Assembly: GCA_024276455.1 (NCBI GenBank)
Contig: JAJRXE010000214.1
Coordinates: 1-15,648 of the forward strand
Source of the DNA: Calditrichota bacterium
GTDB taxonomy: Bacteria; Calditrichota; Calditrichia; RBG-13-44-9
Length of the DNA: 15,648 nt
Reading direction: 5' to 3'
Shown: positions 14,025-15,648 of the stretch, in pieces
How the letters are laid out: every line of letters starts with the position of its first letter
Position numbering within the stretch: position 1 is the first letter of the stretch
Made by a program: the position numbers and the translations under genes
Notes under the pieces: model-generated
The model's database searches: none
Told to the model about the DNA's origin: nothing
The model's input: the letters and a program-made list of their open reading frames with translations, nothing else

Positions 14025-15648
14025 ATGACCTTACGAACCGTGGAACTGCAAATTTCCGGAATGACCTGCCCGCATTGCGCTCTCAGCATCGAAAGGGCGT
14101 TGACGGTAACCGGCGTGGTTTCGTCCAAAGTCAGTCACCGGCGCCACCAGGCTGTTGTGACCTTTGATGACCGGAAAATTTCTCTGGAGGAAATTACTGA
14201 GATTGTCGCTGGCAGCGGTCATTATCGGGTAACCGATTACCACGAAATTACCAGCAACAAGGGCCACAAAGCGCATCTAATCGTCGTAGGCGGCGGTTCG
14301 GCCGCCTTTGCAGCCACCATTCAGGCGCAGGAGCTGGGAGCGAAGGTAACCATGATCAATGTTGGATTGCCCATTGGGGGCACCTGTGTCAATGTGGGCT
14401 GCGTTCCCTCCAAAAATCTGATTCGTGCCGCCGAAACGCTGCATCGGGCTCGGAAATCTCCTTTTGCGGGAATTGAAACCACCGGACGTCTGGCGGATTT
14501 CCGGGCGGTAATAGAGCAAAAGCGGAATCTGGTGGAGAAGCTCCGCCAGGAAAAATACCTCGATGTGGTGGCCGGCCGGAAGGATTTCCGTCTGGTGAAA
14601 GGGCGGGCGACCCTGATCTCTTCCAAAGCCGTAGCGGTGAACGGTGAAACCATTTCCGGAGACGTCATTCTGATTGCCACCGGCGCGCGTCCGGCGCTAC
14701 CGGAGGTTGCCGGTTTGCACAAGGTGGAATACCTGACCAACGAAACTGCTTTTGAATTAGAAGAATTGCCGGAAACGCTCATCGTGGTGGGCGGCCGCTA
14801 CATCGCTCTGGAAACTGCCCAGATGTTTACCCGACTGGGTAGCAAGGTGACCATCCTGCAGCGTTCGGAACGGATCTTGCCAGAGGAAGATCCGGACATA
14901 TCCCAATCGTTAGCCCAATATTTGCAAGCGGAGGGAATCGAAATTGTTACCGGCACCACGCTGCTCCGGGTCCAGCAAAAGCAGAAGGAAGTCGAGGTCT
15001 TCGCCAGAGTCGGGGGAGAAGAAAGGCAATTCCGTGCCCGGCACATTCTGTTTGCCACCGGACGGCAAGCGAATACCGACGGTCTGGGATTGGAAAAAGT
15101 CGGGGTTCGGGTGAACGAAAAAGGATGCATACCGGTGGATGCATATCTTCAGACCAACCTCCCCGGAATATTTGCGGCGGGAGACGTAATTGGCGGGCAT
15201 ATGTTTGTTTACACGGCCGCTTATGAAGGCAAGTTAGCTGCCAGAAATGCCCTTTCACCTGCAAAACAGAAGGTTGATTACACGGCCTTGCCGGGGGTGA
15301 TTTTTACCGATCCCCAGGTGGCCGGAGTGGGCTTAAATGAACGGCAGGCAGCGGCAGAAGGACTGGAATACGAAGTCGCTACGCTGGAATTGAAGCATGT
15401 CCCCCGAGCATTGGCAGCCCGTGATACTCGGGGGTTCATTAAACTCCTGCGCGACAAAAATAGCGATCGACTGCTCGGTGCTCGTATCCTGGCACCTGAG
15501 GGCGGCGAACTGCTCATGGAAATTGCTCTGGCAATTAAGTTTCGCATTACCGTCGAGCAACTCAAGGAGATGTTTCATCCTTACTTAACTCTTTCGGAGG
15601 GTGTGAAATTGGCAGCGATCACCTTCAGTAAAAATGTAGAAGAATTAA
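14025..15648 (+). CDS. merA: Mercuric reductase MerA (3' end cut by the window)
   Basis: A flavoprotein that reduces Hg(II) to Hg(0) with NADPH in the cytoplasm. It starts at ATG 14025, nine bases after AAGGA and 35 bases after merTP. Residues 1-70 are an HMA domain with GMTC15-P-H-C18. The FAD motif GGGSAA spans 89-94. The redox-active disulfide GGTC121-VNVGC126-VPSK is intact. The NADPH motif (VVGGRYIALE) and the FAD-binding FAAGDV follow. The C-terminal dimerisation domain includes FHPYLTLSEGVKLAA, which holds the conserved MerA tyrosine. The frame is open for 541 codons to the window edge; the TAA formed by the last three bases is out of frame. Known MerA proteins continue from this point with about SCCAG, so only some five residues, including the C-terminal Cys pair, are outside the window. 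Dihydrolipoamide dehydrogenase is excluded by the HMA domain and the MerA-type ending. Confidence 0.95.
   Translation, partial: MTLRTVELQISGMTCPHCALSIERALTVTGVVSSKVSHRRHQAVVTFDDRKISLEEITEIVAGSGHYRVTDYHEITSNKGHKAHLIVVGGGSAAFAATIQAQELGAKVTMINVGLPIGGTCVNVGCVPSKNLIRAAETLHRARKSPFAGIETTGRLADFRAVIEQKRNLVEKLRQEKYLDVVAGRKDFRLVKGRATLISSKAVAVNGETISGDVILIATGARPALPEVAGLHKVEYLTNETAFELEELPETLIVVGGRYIALETAQMFTRLGSKVTILQRSERILPEEDPDISQSLAQYLQAEGIEIVTGTTLLRVQQKQKEVEVFARVGGEERQFRARHILFATGRQANTDGLGLEKVGVRVNEKGCIPVDAYLQTNLPGIFAAGDVIGGHMFVYTAAYEGKLAARNALSPAKQKVDYTALPGVIFTDPQVAGVGLNERQAAAEGLEYEVATLELKHVPRALAARDTRGFIKLLRDKNSDRLLGARILAPEGGELLMEIALAIKFRITVEQLKEMFHPYLTLSEGVKLAAITFSKNVEEL

Noticed and set aside
15646..15648. 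TAA at the very end of the window as the merA stop codon
   Set aside because: It is out of frame. The merA frame reads GAA GAA TTA and one further base, and the expected C-terminal Cys-Cys segment has not yet been reached.

Overview
The window looks like a chromosomal segment of a Gram-negative bacterium. It encodes an outer-membrane beta-barrel, a periplasmic Spy/CpxP-like protein and several exported enzymes. Shine-Dalgarno sites are purine-rich (AGGAG/GGAGG) and coding density is ordinary. The gene mix (S9 peptidases with PD40 propellers, a C45-like hydrolase, a GNAT-nitrilase fusion) would fit the Calditrichota/FCB side of the tree, but that placement is a low-confidence impression. No tRNA, rRNA, insertion sequence or CRISPR array was seen.

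Layout. (1) 185-2396, plus strand: a tight three-gene cluster. It holds a YHS-domain/thioredoxin-reductase-like flavoprotein that lacks the CxxC redox pair, a small membrane protein with an HELGH motif, and a class I methyltransferase. A structured leader (40-118) precedes it. (2) 2638-6139, plus strand: copper-type envelope genes. They are a Met-rich Spy/CpxP-like periplasmic protein ending in a strong terminator, then a two-domain multicopper oxidase followed closely by an outer-membrane barrel (a PcoA/PcoB-like pairing). (3) 6259-7890: a GNAT/carbon-nitrogen hydrolase fusion. (4) 8011-8418: a MerR regulator with the three metal-binding cysteines of mercury-type MerR. It converges on a GufA-type ZIP transporter (8611-9399, minus). 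(5) 9531-12980, minus strand: two secreted hydrolases, a C45-like Ntn hydrolase and an S9 prolyl-oligopeptidase-family peptidase. (6) 13324-15648, plus strand: a mercury-resistance operon of merTP (a MerT-MerP fusion) and merA. merA is cut by the window end only a few codons before its expected C-terminus. A mer-type dyad operator lies in front of this operon.

How the genes may work together (inference). The window reads as a soft-metal handling region. MerTP would import Hg(II) and MerA reduce it, under a MerR encoded 5 kb away. The Met-rich protein, the multicopper oxidase and the barrel would handle copper in the envelope, and the ZIP protein would move divalent metal. The most unusual items are the YHS-flavoprotein fusion without a redox CxxC, the multicopper oxidase whose type 1 copper site sits in domain 1 while domain 2 has lost it, and the MerTP with an extra CxxC in its linker.
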